Below are positions 32,660-42,938 of a stretch of 64,000 nucleotides of DNA, in pieces (position 1 is the stretch's first letter; each line of letters opens with the position of its first letter). The translations under genes were made by a program, and so were the position numbers. Location of the stretch: positions 310,001 through 374,000 of the forward strand of contig JAHDYR010000024.1 in NCBI GenBank assembly GCA_019828565.1, written 5' to 3'. Source of the stretch: Carpediemonas membranifera. Lineage: Eukaryota; Fornicata. The notes under the pieces were generated by a model, which was given only the letters and a program-made list of their open reading frames with translations, was not told the origin of the DNA and made no database searches.

Positions 32660-34442
32660 TTAACGGCGCCCGGAACTGCGGAACTTCTTCTTGGCGGCGG
32701 CGAACGCGGCTTCATGCTCTGGATGAGCGACGAGGTAATCATCGAGAGCCGCTAGCTGGTCATAGTACCGGTTATAGGGTACATAGGAGTCTTCGTCGGG
32801 TGTGAGGCCTTCCCAACGGATGAGGAGCTCCAATGAGCCGTTCTTCTTCTTCTTGTGACCGACGATCTCCTTGACGGGCTGTTCGCCTTGCTCGAAAGCG
32901 GCGATCCGCTCGAGCTCGGTGTCGGATAAATCGGTCTCGAATCGGACCAGTCTGTCGGCGTGGACCGTGCTGACGCATCTTGTGACGAGGTCACGGACGC
33001 GGTAGGTGTTCGGGTGTTCGCCCTTCCCCTCCATGCGGAAGGGTCCGCGCAGGGGGGTGTAGATCTTAGCCGGGGGCTTGCCCGGGTAGCGCAGGAGAAC
33101 GTATTGTTCTCTCTCCCACGCATGAGTGTCTGCTGTGGCCTTGGCCTTGCGCGCCTCGTACGCGCGAATCTTGACGCGGGCGAGGGCTTGTAGAGCGGCT
33201 ACGTCCTCCTGGAAGCGGACAATCTCACCTTCATCAACGCTCCCAGGGGTGCAGCTCTTCGTGGCGTTTGCCAGAGCGATCGGGGCGACCCGTAGCGTCG
33301 ATTCTTTGCCGAACAGCAGTTCGAAAGGGGAGCGACCGGTGGTGGCGTGGCGGGTAGAGTTGATGACGTGTTGAGCGAGCGGTAAATAGGCGGGCCAGTT
33401 GCCGTCCTCTGCGTCTAGGAGGAGCGCTCTCATGCGAGACATGATCGTGCCGTTGAGTCGTTCAACGACTCCGTTGCTGGCCGGATGGTAAGGGGTTGAG
33501 AACCTGTGCTGAAGACTGATGATGGCGTTACACTCGGCAATGAGGGCGTTACGGAATTGAGTGCCCTGGTCGGTTTGAATCTCCTTTGGGACTCCGAACG
33601 TGGACCACACATCCAGCATCGCTGCTGCAGCCTCTTCGGCCTTTGTAGTAGCGACCGGACGGAGGATCGTGAACTTGGAGAAGACATCCACGATCGTGAT
33701 GATGTAGGACATGCCGGCCTCTTCCGGAAGGGGGCCTATTGTGTCAAGCTGGACCGTCTCGAAGGGCTTGAGTCGCTGCGTGGAGTGCCACTTCGTCTTC
33801 TCGCGGGCAGGGGGTCTAACCTTCTGGCAGACGGCGCAACTTCTGAGGGTCTCCCCGGACGTCCGATTTCATGTCGGGCCAAGACTGCCCGGCGTTGCGG
33901 AGATTTGCCATCGTCTGAGCGACGCTGACGTGGCCCTGTGCACCGGCGTGGGCCTGGTTGATGAGGTGACGGTGAGAACTGGAGACCTGTTCGATAGCGG
34001 CCTTGAGGTCGTCTCGGTCCTCTGGGACGCTGCTAGGACGGGACAGCGAGTCGGCGACGACGTTGTGGACGCCCTTGATGTGGGCGATGGAGTAGGGGTA
34101 CTCGGTCATTGTCAGGCGCCAGCGAGTAAGCTTTTTCGTGCCCTCCTCGTCCGTCTTTCTCAGGAGCCAAATAAGGTTCCGGTGATCGGTTCTGAGAGAG
34201 AACGGCTTAATCTTAAGGAGGGCTGAGAACTCCGGTCGAGTTACACAGTGGATGATCGCGTAAAGCTCCTGTTCGACGGTCGACCACCTTTGCTGAGTCT
34301 CGTCCAAGGTCTTGGAATAAAAAGCGAGGGGAACCTTCTCAACTCCTTCGCCCTGCCAGAGGACCCCGCCGATCGCTACTGAGGAGGCATCGGTCTCCAA
34401 GGTCCAGGGCTTGTCTAAGTCTGGGAGGGCGAGCGCCGTCAT
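32660..34442 (-). pseudogene. 5'-truncated chromodomain gypsy element (RNase H, integrase, chromodomain)
   Basis: Minus-strand coding starts abruptly at about 34442 with an RNase H domain (LETDASSVAIGGVLW, LRTDHRNL). The integrase HH-CC zinc domain (HLINQAHAGAQGH...CAVC) crosses a frame change near 33850. The integrase core has IQTDQGTQFRN and PASNGVVERLNG. The chromodomain ends the frame (LLIRWEGLTPDEDSYVPYN). Gag, protease and RT are absent. It is diverged from the intact gypsy element at 43.9-48.7 kb, so it is a different family. Confidence 0.85.
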
Positions 34443-34577
34443 GCTGCGTTTTCCGGTACTCTAACCGGGACTTAAAGTCCCAGAATCAAGTCCCGGAATC
34501 CTTGATTGATTTTGATCGATGTCGTCGGATCATCCCCAAAGTGGGTGACAGTCTTCTACTAGCCTAGTTCTACCTCT
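34443..34577. other. Short gene-free stretch with small hairpins
   Basis: Contains GGGACTTAAAGTCCC and a neighbouring ATCAAGTCCCGGAAT run that can pair with it. No coding signal. Confidence 0.3.
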
Positions 34578-34789
34578 GGAAACATTATTAGCGCATGTCG
34601 ATGTCACAAAAAATATTTATGATCGTTTTCCGTATCGTCAGTGCAGGATAAGGTCGCATGACTTGGCCAAAGTCGCTCTTCAGAACTCGATCGTCTGACA
34701 CATACAAACGCTAAAAGTGGTTGGCAAAGATGCATTAGACCTTGTATATGACGTGTATAGACAAAATTTCGGGTGTTGCACTGTCACCT
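34578..34789 (-). repeat. Right arm of the 212-bp inverted repeat
   Basis: Reverse complement of 23847-24058 (see that arm). Beyond the arm, the sequence leading to the PHD-like gene is only weakly similar to its counterpart on the left. The sharp identity border at the arm is therefore unusual. Confidence 0.75.
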
Positions 34790-34931
34790 CTGAGGGGTAT
34801 CCTCTCAAAAAGTGTTGAAACTCCTACTGTAACATCCCCTTGCTGTCCTAGCAACGGAATAGTACTTTATTTACTTCAACTTTATCCCATTCGATAAAGA
34901 AAAGTCAAATTGTGTGAGCAATCTTCAACCT

Positions 34932-34941
34932 TAAAGTGCAC
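34932..34941 (+). promoter_or_regulatory. TAAAGTGCAC promoter-proximal motif
   Basis: Lies 11 bp before the first codon of the PHD-like gene. The same 10-mer, or a one-base variant, precedes ATGs at 13232 and 61411 and occurs in the repeat units. It may be an initiator or core promoter element. Confidence 0.5.
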
Positions 34942-34952
34942 ATACAGGCATC

Positions 34953-36140
34953 GTGGAAAAGACCCAAAAACGAGAAATCCTGATTGCAATTGCAAAAGAA
35001 GTATTCTACTTTCAACGCGATTGTGCTCAAGCCATGCCTGTTGCGGTTTCAGAGGTGTGCTGGGCTATTCTGCCAGATGATATCCGAGCTCTCTACAAGA
35101 AGAAGCAAGCGATGGCTTGTTCTCTTCGTCATGCCCTTATCCACGCTCTGGATGGACTCGCCCCCTCGTCTTACCAGATCAACACCGAGGGTAAGGTCAA
35201 GGGTGTGTTCCTCAAGGACTTCGGCGAGATCAACCTATCAAGGCTGCAGGACAACCTGCAGGCAGCATCAGGTACCACTAGCACTGTGGTATGGCAGCCT
35301 CCGGTTTCGCGCTACATCAGCATCCCCTTCCAGACCTATTCGAAGAAGAAGGACAAGAGGGCTCGGAAACAGTCTCAACCCGCCCCTCAGTCGGTCGTAA
35401 CTGTTCGTGACAATCTGGCCAGTGAACACAGACAGCGGGAAGCAGCGCACATCGACCAAGTCGCTTCCCAATTTTCCACATGTGTGGCGCAGGCAACGGC
35501 ACTTATCCAGACAGGAATGAACCGGCGCCACGCACTCGACAACTTCACTTATCAGCAGCTACGAAACTCATTGCGCATGTGTTGTGGGGTCTGTCACGAT
35601 CCGATGAATCTGCTGCTGAAGATTGAGGACGACAACTCCCTGCAGTGCCAACAATGCGAGAGGTACTTCCATTATAGCTGTGTCAGTGGCTACTTGGAGG
35701 AGCGAATGGCATACCCGGCATCTAACAGGGCCGATAAGCAGAAGATATCCATCTGCGATGACTGTAAGGCAATCAATGGTAACGACGAGTGCTTTCATCG
35801 TACACCTCCAACCGAGACCACCCAAGCAGCGGACTGTGGTAGAAGTATTAAGGATGGACCCAGCATGCTCTGCTACTTTTGTTCCAACTGGTTCTGTCCG
35901 GATCATATCGCGGACACCGTTTTTGACACTGGAACTGACATGTTGAAGCGTCCTTCTCGTCGTGTTCCGGTGTGCGTGAATTGCTTTCCTCGCATTCAGA
36001 GAGGCCAGCGACAGTTCAACGGTGAGTATACCAACGCTGCCCGCGCTATTACAGAGCCATTGACACTCGCGGATGACGAGGCTCGTGATGATGTCAGTAT
36101 CCGCGAGGAGGTGAGTGATGAGGAGGATGACCAAGAGTGA
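34953..36140 (+). CDS. PHD-like zinc-finger protein (395 aa, copy 2)
   Basis: Same layout as copy 1: helical N-terminus (SEVCWAILPDDI), PHD-type cross-brace (CCGVCHDP, LQCQQCERYFHYSC, ICDDC) and a second cluster (CYFCSNWFCPDH, CVNCF), then an acidic tail. The aligned start codon is GTG at 34953, where copy 1 has ATG, and no in-frame ATG lies just upstream. Translation may begin at a later methionine, use GTG, or the gene may have lost its start. The TAAAGTGCAC motif is 11 bp upstream. An AATAAA follows the stop by 11 bp. Confidence 0.7.
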   Translation: MEKTQKREILIAIAKEVFYFQRDCAQAMPVAVSEVCWAILPDDIRALYKKKQAMACSLRHALIHALDGLAPSSYQINTEGKVKGVFLKDFGEINLSRLQDNLQAASGTTSTVVWQPPVSRYISIPFQTYSKKKDKRARKQSQPAPQSVVTVRDNLASEHRQREAAHIDQVASQFSTCVAQATALIQTGMNRRHALDNFTYQQLRNSLRMCCGVCHDPMNLLLKIEDDNSLQCQQCERYFHYSCVSGYLEERMAYPASNRADKQKISICDDCKAINGNDECFHRTPPTETTQAADCGRSIKDGPSMLCYFCSNWFCPDHIADTVFDTGTDMLKRPSRRVPVCVNCFPRIQRGQRQFNGEYTNAARAITEPLTLADDEARDDVSIREEVSDEEDDQE

Positions 36141-36293
36141 TAAGTGGAATAAAATGAACGAATGACTGATGCGGCACATTCTGTTTACGCTATACGACGA
36201 TTTTAGAGAGCGCCAGAGAGGTGCTGCAGGGAGAGAGCTTGTGCTTGCGTATCCTGAGGGATGCGGGATGGGAGGGGCCGACGTAATTGGCCA

Positions 36294-36309
36294 ATCCACG
36301 TTTGTGGAT
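36294..36309. promoter_or_regulatory. Palindrome, 5' border of HEPN cassette (right)
   Basis: ATCCACGTTTGTGGAT, 152 bp upstream of the HEPN ATG and in the same relative place as 18358-18373. The rest of the 320-bp gap from the PHD-like gene shows only the AATAAA at its start. Confidence 0.55.
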
Positions 36310-36446
36310 CACCTGGTGTCGTCCATACCGGGCGTCTCTCCGCCACAGGCTGTGTTGCTGCGCATGGAAAGCAGTGTTAACTGTGTTCTATTGCACGATA
36401 GCACGGGGTTATTGACTGATGCGGCACCTACCTTAAATTGCTCGTC

Positions 36447-36462
36447 ATCCACAGTTGTGGAT
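36447..36462. promoter_or_regulatory. Palindrome overlapping the HEPN start codon (right)
   Basis: ATCCACAGTTGTGGAT; its final AT is the start of ATG 36461. Equivalent to 18205-18220. Confidence 0.5.
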
Positions 36463-37468
36463 GGACCGATATCGCGCTAAGCATCGCCAAGCACCTCTCA
36501 AAGGGCAATCATCCGCTCGACAAGATCATCACCTGTTCATTTCACCATGGAACGATGAGCAGCTCCGCATCCTTGGCGATAATGCGCGAGTTCTTCAGCT
36601 GCTCGCCATGATGGTCCCTTGGATGCGGAAGATCTTGGCCTCGCCTGAATTTAACCCCGGGTGCAAGCCCAATAGCACCGAGAAGGACCTCCTCGGCAAA
36701 GAGCTCGAACAGGACGTGGATTCATCAAGAATCCTTCGTGAGATGTCCAATCGAGCGGCGTACAACAAAGCCCATGCCAAGATCATTCGTGATCTCGTTG
36801 AGTACCGGAACCGCGCAGCTCACAATGAGCTTGAGCCCGACACCCTGCCCAAGGTCCTGGAGCTGGTCGAGAGCTTGGCCCAGGCCTTCTCGGTTCCATT
36901 GCACGATAACGTCAGGGCGTTCATCGCGCTGCTTAAGTCGCCAGTGTCGCTCGTTGCGACAAGTGAACATCATGCTCTGACGAAGAAGGTCAGCATTCTT
37001 GAGGATGAGATTGAGAGGCTGCGTAGCGGCGGCCGTAAGACCATGCTCAGGCTGCCAGGTGTCAGGTCTCAGCCGGTGCCCACCACTTTGGAGCAGGCAA
37101 CGATGACGACTTCGGACGTCGGAGACCTGGATGAGCCGAGGCCCAGGCCCGAAGACACGGGCAAGACGCGCGGTACGCTCATGTCCCGCACACTGACTGC
37201 TAGCCAGGTGGACCAGCTAGCTATGGCCAGAACGCATGACCCCCCGCTTGTCCTGTCAGGACGTTGCATCGTGTGCGGGGGCTCATGCGAGACCTCAGAG
37301 TGGGCTTGCCGTCGTACCTCAACGACGACACCCAAAGATCCTTGCCGAACGTTGATTCGGAAGGTTAGGACTGGGAATACTCGCGACGTCTCTGTCTACC
37401 TCACAGATGAGGCATTTGAGTGGGTCAAACGTCGCGATCAGACAGGCAAGAGAGCGAGACAGGAATAA
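36461..37468 (+). CDS. HEPN-like protein with zinc-binding C-terminus (335 aa, right copy)
   Basis: About seven amino-acid differences from the left copy, for example one Asn/Asp near the start and one Gly/Asp after the RNRAAH motif. Both the R-x4-H motif and the four cysteines are kept, which suggests selection on both copies or very recent copying. It follows the PHD-like gene on the same strand. The stop is embedded in AATAAA. Confidence 0.5.
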   Translation: MDRYRAKHRQAPLKGQSSARQDHHLFISPWNDEQLRILGDNARVLQLLAMMVPWMRKILASPEFNPGCKPNSTEKDLLGKELEQDVDSSRILREMSNRAAYNKAHAKIIRDLVEYRNRAAHNELEPDTLPKVLELVESLAQAFSVPLHDNVRAFIALLKSPVSLVATSEHHALTKKVSILEDEIERLRSGGRKTMLRLPGVRSQPVPTTLEQATMTTSDVGDLDEPRPRPEDTGKTRGTLMSRTLTASQVDQLAMARTHDPPLVLSGRCIVCGGSCETSEWACRRTSTTTPKDPCRTLIRKVRTGNTRDVSVYLTDEAFEWVKRRDQTGKRARQE

Positions 37469-37490
37469 ATGAATGTATATGTGCATGTCT

Positions 37491-37862
37491 GGGCCTCAGC
37501 GCTGTCGTTCAGGCCAATCCACGTTTGTGGATCCGTGCAGTTTATGGCTTATCGACCGGACATCTCCTGAACTGAGCGCCAGGGGGGCGGAGGTGGCGTT
37601 GGCGTGGGGCGTGGAGGCGCTGGGGGCGGGGGTGGCGTTGATATTGGGCAATTACATAAAGTGCACGGTGCTTGGAATTTCATTCCAACCTCAAAATGGC
37701 GGGAAAGCATTATTGGAAGGAACTAGTGGCAGCTATGCGGTTCTTTATACTGCAAAAGCAACCAGCTGTCGTCAAAAGCGCGCCATCTACCATCAATAAC
37801 CAACATCTGCGTTGCACTCCACTGTTCTCGGTCGTTAATGCACAAAAATCACTAAACAACAT
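37491..37862. repeat. Right repeat unit, copy 1
   Basis: About 370 bp repeated at 39354, 41168 and 42980. It begins with the HEPN 3' flank and the palindrome (37517-37532), then GC-rich GGCGGAGGTGGCG, TAAAGTGCAC (37657-37666), and AAAATGGCG. Its first 50 bp equal those of the left units; the rest differs. The short ORFs crossing it show no coding bias. Confidence 0.75.
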
Positions 37863-37903
37863 CAGAAAGGAACAAAAGATAGATACTATAGACGTCCGTT
37901 TAC

Positions 37904-38620
37904 CTATTCAGCCAGGCGCAGGTACTGACGCGCCGTCTCTCGGGCAGAAGATATACCATGGAGGGATGCGTTCTGGGCAAGGCGCTTGAACGACACAACG
38001 AACAGCGGAAGTCGCTCCCACTCTCCTTGGGCCCAGTAGTGATGGTCGTACTCGAGTGATAAATATTCGTAGGGGTGAATTGTTCGAACGCACACGAAGA
38101 AGAGAAGCGGGAGCAGTTTCGTCTCATCAGCAGCAACACGAACAAGAACGTGACCAATGTGGCACTGCACATTGGTCACGACCGGGTTGTCGTTGATGCG
38201 ATGGACACCGATTGTTTCAGGGTTGGCGCTGACGCAAAACTGGGTTCCATCGATGAGGTAGTCGTAGTTACCATTTGACTGGCGCTCATGGATGACCTCA
38301 CCAGCATAGACACCGACCAGAGAACCGACGTCGATTCGGTGCGACGAGATGACCCCTTGGCCAACATCGGTGCCCATGAGGGACTTCTGTGGCTCAAGAA
38401 GGATCCCATCTGCGGTCTTAGCGATGCCGTTCTCAAGTAGTTCTTCGCCTGCATGCTCAGAGTCCGCCTTCTTGCCACCTGCACCGAGGAACTGCTCTCT
38501 ATCCTCCTTAGAGAGCTTTTTCAGAGACATCAATTTCTCGTAATCATCTAAAGACATTGTAATGTTCTCCTCTTCCTCTGATCCATCTGTAGCAACATGC
38601 GGGATCATGATAGTGTGCAT
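37904..38620 (-). CDS. SET-domain protein (238 aa, intact copy 2)
   Basis: ATG at 38620. A charged N-terminus of 85 residues precedes a SET domain at 86-192: GQGVISSHRIDVGSLVGVYAG, then VHRINDNPVVTN (139-150) for the RxxNHxxxPN-like motif, and YLSLEYD (186-192) for the C-terminal tyrosine motif. The histidine of the canonical NHS is Asp or Asn here, so activity is uncertain. SET proteins use S-adenosylmethionine to methylate lysines. It is head-to-head with the next gene (66 bp between starts), the same pairing as at 21.4 kb. Confidence 0.75.
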   Translation of the reverse strand: MHTIMIPHVATDGSEEEENITMSLDDYEKLMSLKKLSKEDREQFLGAGGKKADSEHAGEELLENGIAKTADGILLEPQKSLMGTDVGQGVISSHRIDVGSLVGVYAGEVIHERQSNGNYDYLIDGTQFCVSANPETIGVHRINDNPVVTNVQCHIGHVLVRVAADETKLLPLLFFVCVRTIHPYEYLSLEYDHHYWAQGEWERLPLFVVSFKRLAQNASLHGISSARETARQYLRLAE

Positions 38621-38686
38621 TCCTGTTGTCACTCACAATTGCGAAACTCGCTCTCTGTTCCATAACCTGCACATCGGATTTGAACG

Positions 38687-39289
38687 ATGACGACAGACAG
38701 CCAACAGTGGATCGCATTTGAGCATCTTGCGGCTCACTACACCACTATAAAGCGTGGTAAGATAGAGACCGTAAGTCAATGCATCAACATGATCGAGGAT
38801 TCCTGTGTGGAACGATTTGTGATGTTCTGGCTAACTACAGAGAACGCGGCGACGATTTACAACGAGAAAACGGCTGCTCTGCAGGAGAGCTATGGAGACG
38901 GAGTTGTGCGGTGCTCGGGTACGGACAGCATCACGAGAACAATATCATCTTCCTCTCGTGGTGTCGAGCATGTATCGAGCATTGAGCGAGCATCAAGCGT
39001 CATGCAGCGTCACTTGGAGTTCCTGCATTGGGGCAAGATCGCCCTTTCCTGTAGCGGCAGGACGCTAGCTGACTTTGCGACTCAGCACTTCCCCTTCCGT
39101 GTCTCTGATATTGAACGCAAGATTGTCTTCGTGATGGTCACCGTTCCCAATGAGTTCATGGTTTGGTATAAGGCGCTTGTTGACGAGAAGATCGATGAAG
39201 AAGAGTTTACCTACTACATCATTTATCGTCTTAACTCCAGCGCGAAGGATCACATGGTTGTTAATGCCCTAACCTTCAAATATGAATGA
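38687..39289 (+). CDS. Unknown 200-aa family, SET-divergent partner (copy 2, intact)
   Basis: ATG at 38687 to TGA at 39289, ending LTFKYE. Shared blocks with the left copy are QQWIAFEHLA, CVERFVMFWLTTE, HLEFLHWGKIALSC and NEFMVWYKALV. Predicted helical and soluble; no known domain was recognised. It keeps a divergent promoter with a SET gene. Confidence 0.7.
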   Translation: MTTDSQQWIAFEHLAAHYTTIKRGKIETVSQCINMIEDSCVERFVMFWLTTENAATIYNEKTAALQESYGDGVVRCSGTDSITRTISSSSRGVEHVSSIERASSVMQRHLEFLHWGKIALSCSGRTLADFATQHFPFRVSDIERKIVFVMVTVPNEFMVWYKALVDEKIDEEEFTYYIIYRLNSSAKDHMVVNALTFKYE

Positions 39290-39308
39290 TCAGAGAGAGT
39301 GATGTGGT

Positions 39309-41121
39309 TAAATGGATTGCAAATGAGTCTTTTTAATGTCTCACCACCTGTTTGGGCCTCAGCGCTGTCGTTCAGGCCAATCCACGTTTGTGGATCCGTG
39401 CAGTTTATGGCTTATCGACCGGACATCTCCTGAACTGAGCGCCAGGGGCGGAGGTGGCGTTGGCGTGGGGCGTGGAGGCGCTGGGGGCGGGGGTGGCGTT
39501 GATATTGGGCAATTACATAAAGTGCACGGTGCTTGGAATTTCATTCCAACCTCAAAATGGCGGGAAAGCATTATTGGAAGGAACTAGTGGCAGCTATGCG
39601 GTTCTTTATACTGCAAAAGCAACCAGCTGTCGTCAAAAGCGCGCCATCTACCATCAATAACCAACATCTGCGTTGCACTCCACTGTTCTCGGTCGTTAAT
39701 GCACAAAAATCACTAAACAACATCAAAAGGACTGTTCATACGTTATTAAACATTGCTTGCTACTTCTGTTTCATCTTATTGTCGTTTACAGCTGTGTTGT
39801 CCTCAACAAATGCCAAGACAGATCAACGAGGCGTTCGCGGCTTCCCGTTGAAGACTTGCCATTGCCAGAGAGAGTGCCATGCCTGGCACGTCTCTCTTCT
39901 TGTCTGCCGCGTGAAGGAATCGACCAGGCTGGATTCATGTGCAGCTTATGCAGCAATGGACACTCTGGAGTCAGAACTGCATTTGCAGCAGCTTATTGCT
40001 GCTATTGAGCTTACTTGTGGCCCTGTCCCATCAGAAAGAAACAACAGACAGGCCCGAAAGATCGCCGCGGTCATTTCTGGTGAGTTTGACAGAGCATTCG
40101 ACCGTTTCTTGCGCGATCTCTTCGCCGACAGCCCGTCTATCATGAAGAGCTAGATCTCCTGGCGGAGATTCCCCAAGAGCCCATTGAAGATGTGCCTGTC
40201 GCGGTAGGAGAAACCGCCAAGCCTGCATCCAAGCTTCAGCCCAAGACCACCAAGTCTGCGAAGAAGAAGGTGCAGACAAAGAAGCTGAGACAGCTGGCGC
40301 CGCGACGCGCTGGTACGCCTGCCCCGACACAACAGCAGGTCATCGTACCACTCAAGAACCTCAGCCGCCAGGAAGAGACAAGCCTTGAAACGTGGATTCG
40401 CAGCGTGCCGAAAAACTCTGCCATTACCATCGATATCTCTGGGATGGATGGTTTCAACGCCAGTGAGTCGACCCTTCACGAGCTGGAACACTCATTCCAG
40501 GAGAACAACGTCCGAGTTATTCGGGCCTGGATTGCTTACCAGCTTTGTCTCTACGACTGTTTGTCAAGCCAGAAGATTAAGTATAACGAAAACGTGGCCC
40601 CCAGCGACGCCCTGCTCTCAGTGGCTCTTCAGCAGCAGAGGATCTTTGTCCAGGCGAACAAGCAAGGTGCACTTTCCACACGCCTTAACATAACGAAGAC
40701 CCCCTTCTACAACAACGTTGTGGTGCGTCTGAAACTGATGGGTGAGACAGAAAGCATGATGTCAAAGTTCCACAACATCATTGGTGTCATCATCATCCAC
40801 TTCGCCGACTTCACTTCCTTGCTGAAGAACCGAATGATCCCGAAGGATAACGATACAGTCAGGGGCTTGAGCACCCTCATTGTTCACAGTCATCTGTGCA
40901 TGGTTTACTCAACGGCGAAAGATATCCGTCCTGAGATCTACAATGCTCTGACGACAAGCAGTACATTCCCGCCAGACCTTATGGCGTTTGCAAGAATGGC
41001 ATTTGGTCTCGGACAAACCGCGGCGGTGACCCATGAGTCGCCCGAAAAGCAGAAGCATGCGGACAACACAATAGAGGATGATTCAGAGATCGAGACAAGT
41101 GGTAAGAGGGTGAGGACTGAG
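39309..41121 (+). repeat. 1.81-kb tandem repeat, unit 1
   Basis: Unit of 1,813 bp followed by a 1,814-bp unit (41122-42935) and a partial third (42936-43397). Each contains the right repeat unit with palindrome (39380-39395 here), TAAAGTGCAC (39518-39527), and a copy of the 406-aa family. Units differ by only a few indels. Confidence 0.9.
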
Positions 41122-41124
41122 TAA
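39956..41124 (+). pseudogene. 406-aa family member with one frameshift (tandem copy 1)
   Basis: ATG 39956 gives MDTLESELHL... and stops at 40153. The family sequence EELDLLAEIPQ continues one frame over and then runs open to 41124. One missing base at ATCATGAAG near 40141 explains it, probably GG read as G. The conserved blocks VRVIRAWIAYQLCLYDC, HNIIGVIIIHFADF and IVHSHLC are intact downstream. Both tandem copies share this change, so it predates the duplication, or is a systematic read error, or the site is frameshifted in translation. Confidence 0.7.
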
Positions 41125-42935
41125 ATGGATTGCAAATGAGTCTTTTTAATGTCTCACCACCTGTTTGGGCCTCAGCGCTGTCGTTCAGGCCAATCCACGT
41201 TTGTGGATCCGTGCAGTTTATGGCTTATCGACCGGACATCTCCTGAACTGAGCGCCAGGGGGCGGAGGTGGCGTTGGCGTGGGGCGTGGAGGCGCTGGGG
41301 GCGGGGGTGGCGTTGATATTGGGCAATTACATAAAGTGCACGGTGCTTGGAATTTCATTCCAACCTCAAAATGGCGGGAAAGCATTATTGGAAGGAACTA
41401 GTGGCAGCTATGCGGTTCTTTATACTGCAAAAGCAACCAGCTGTCGTCAAAAGCGCGCCATCTACCATCAATAACCAACATCTGCGTTGCACTCCACTGT
41501 TCTCGGTCGTTAATGCACAAAATCACTAAACAACATCAAAAGGACTGTTCATACGTTATTAAACATTGCTTGCTACTTCTGTTTCATCTTATTGTCGTTT
41601 ACAGCTGTGTTGTCCTCAACAAATGCCAAGACAGATCAACGAGGCGTTCGCGGCTTCCCGTTGAAGACTTGCCATTGCCAGAGAGAGTGCCATGCCTGGC
41701 ACGTCTCTCTTCTTGTCTGCCGCGTGAAGGAATCGACCAGGCTGGATTCATGTGCAGCTTATGCAGCAATGGACACTCTGGAGTCAGAACTGCATTTGCA
41801 GCAGCTTATTGCTGCTATTGAGCTTACTTGTGGCCCTGTCCCATCAGAAAGAAACAACAGACAGGCCCGAAAGATCGCCGCGGTCATTTCTGGTGAGTTT
41901 GACAGAGCATTCGACCGTTTCTTGCGCGATCTCTTCGCCGACAGCCCGTCTATCATGAAGAGCTAGATCTCCTGGCGGAGATTCCCCAAGAGCCCATTGA
42001 AGATGTGCCTGTCGCGGTAGGAGAAACCGCCAAGCCTGCATCCAAGCTTCAGCCCAAGACCACCAAGTCTGCGAAGAAGAAGGTGCAGACAAAGAAGCTG
42101 AGACAGCTGGCGCCGCGACGCGCTGGTACGCCTGCCCCGACACAACAGCAGGTCATCGTACCACTCAAGAACCTCAGCCGCCAGGAAGAGACAAGCCTTG
42201 AAACGTGGATTCGCAGCGTGCCGAAAAACTCTGCCATTACCATCGATATCTCTGGGATGGATGGTTTCAACGCCAGTGAGTCGACCCTTCACGAGCTGGA
42301 ACACTCATTCCAGGAGAACAACGTCCGAGTTATTCGGGCCTGGATTGCTTACCAGCTTTGTCTCTACGACTGTTTGTCAAGCCAGAAGATTAAGTATAAC
42401 GAAAACGTGGCCCCCAGCGACGCCCCTGCTCTCAGTGGCTCTTCAGCAGCAGAGGATCTTTGTCCAGGCGAACAAGCAAGGTGCACTTTCCACACGCCTT
42501 AACATAACGAAGACCCCCTTCTACAACAACGTTGTGGTGCGTCTGAAACTGATGGGTGAGACAGAAAGCATGATGTCAAAGTTCCACAACATCATTGGTG
42601 TCATCATCATCCACTTCGCCGACTTCACTTCCTTGCTGAAGAACCGAATGATCCCGAAGGATAACGATACAGTCAGGGGCTTGAGCACCCTCATTGTTCA
42701 CAGTCATCTGTGCATGGTTTACTCAACGGCGAAAGATATCCGTCCTGAGATCTACAATGCTCTGACGACAAGCAGTACATTCCCGCCAGACCTTATGGCG
42801 TTTGCAAGAATGGCATTTGGTCTCGGACAAACCGCGGCGGTGACCCATGAGTCGCCCGAAAAGCAGAAGCATGCGGACAACACAATAGAGGATGATTCAG
42901 AGATCGAGACAAGTGGTAAGAGGGTGAGGACTGAG
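41122..42935 (+). repeat. 1.81-kb tandem repeat, unit 2
   Basis: Near-identical to unit 1; palindrome at 41193-41208 and motif at 41332-41341. It differs by one A fewer at 41520 and one extra C near 42424. Confidence 0.9.
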
Positions 42936-42938
42936 TAA
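41769..42938 (+). pseudogene. 406-aa family member with two frameshifts (tandem copy 2)
   Basis: Carries the same break as copy 1 near 41954, plus an extra C in GACGCCCC at about 42420-42426. The second change splits the remainder into 42005-42502 and a frame ending at 42938. Otherwise almost identical to copy 1. Confidence 0.7.

Noticed and set aside
40130-40160. Tiny intron at the shared break of the 406-aa family copies
   Set aside because: No GT...AG pair in the gap gives the right frame; a missing base fits the paralogue alignment.
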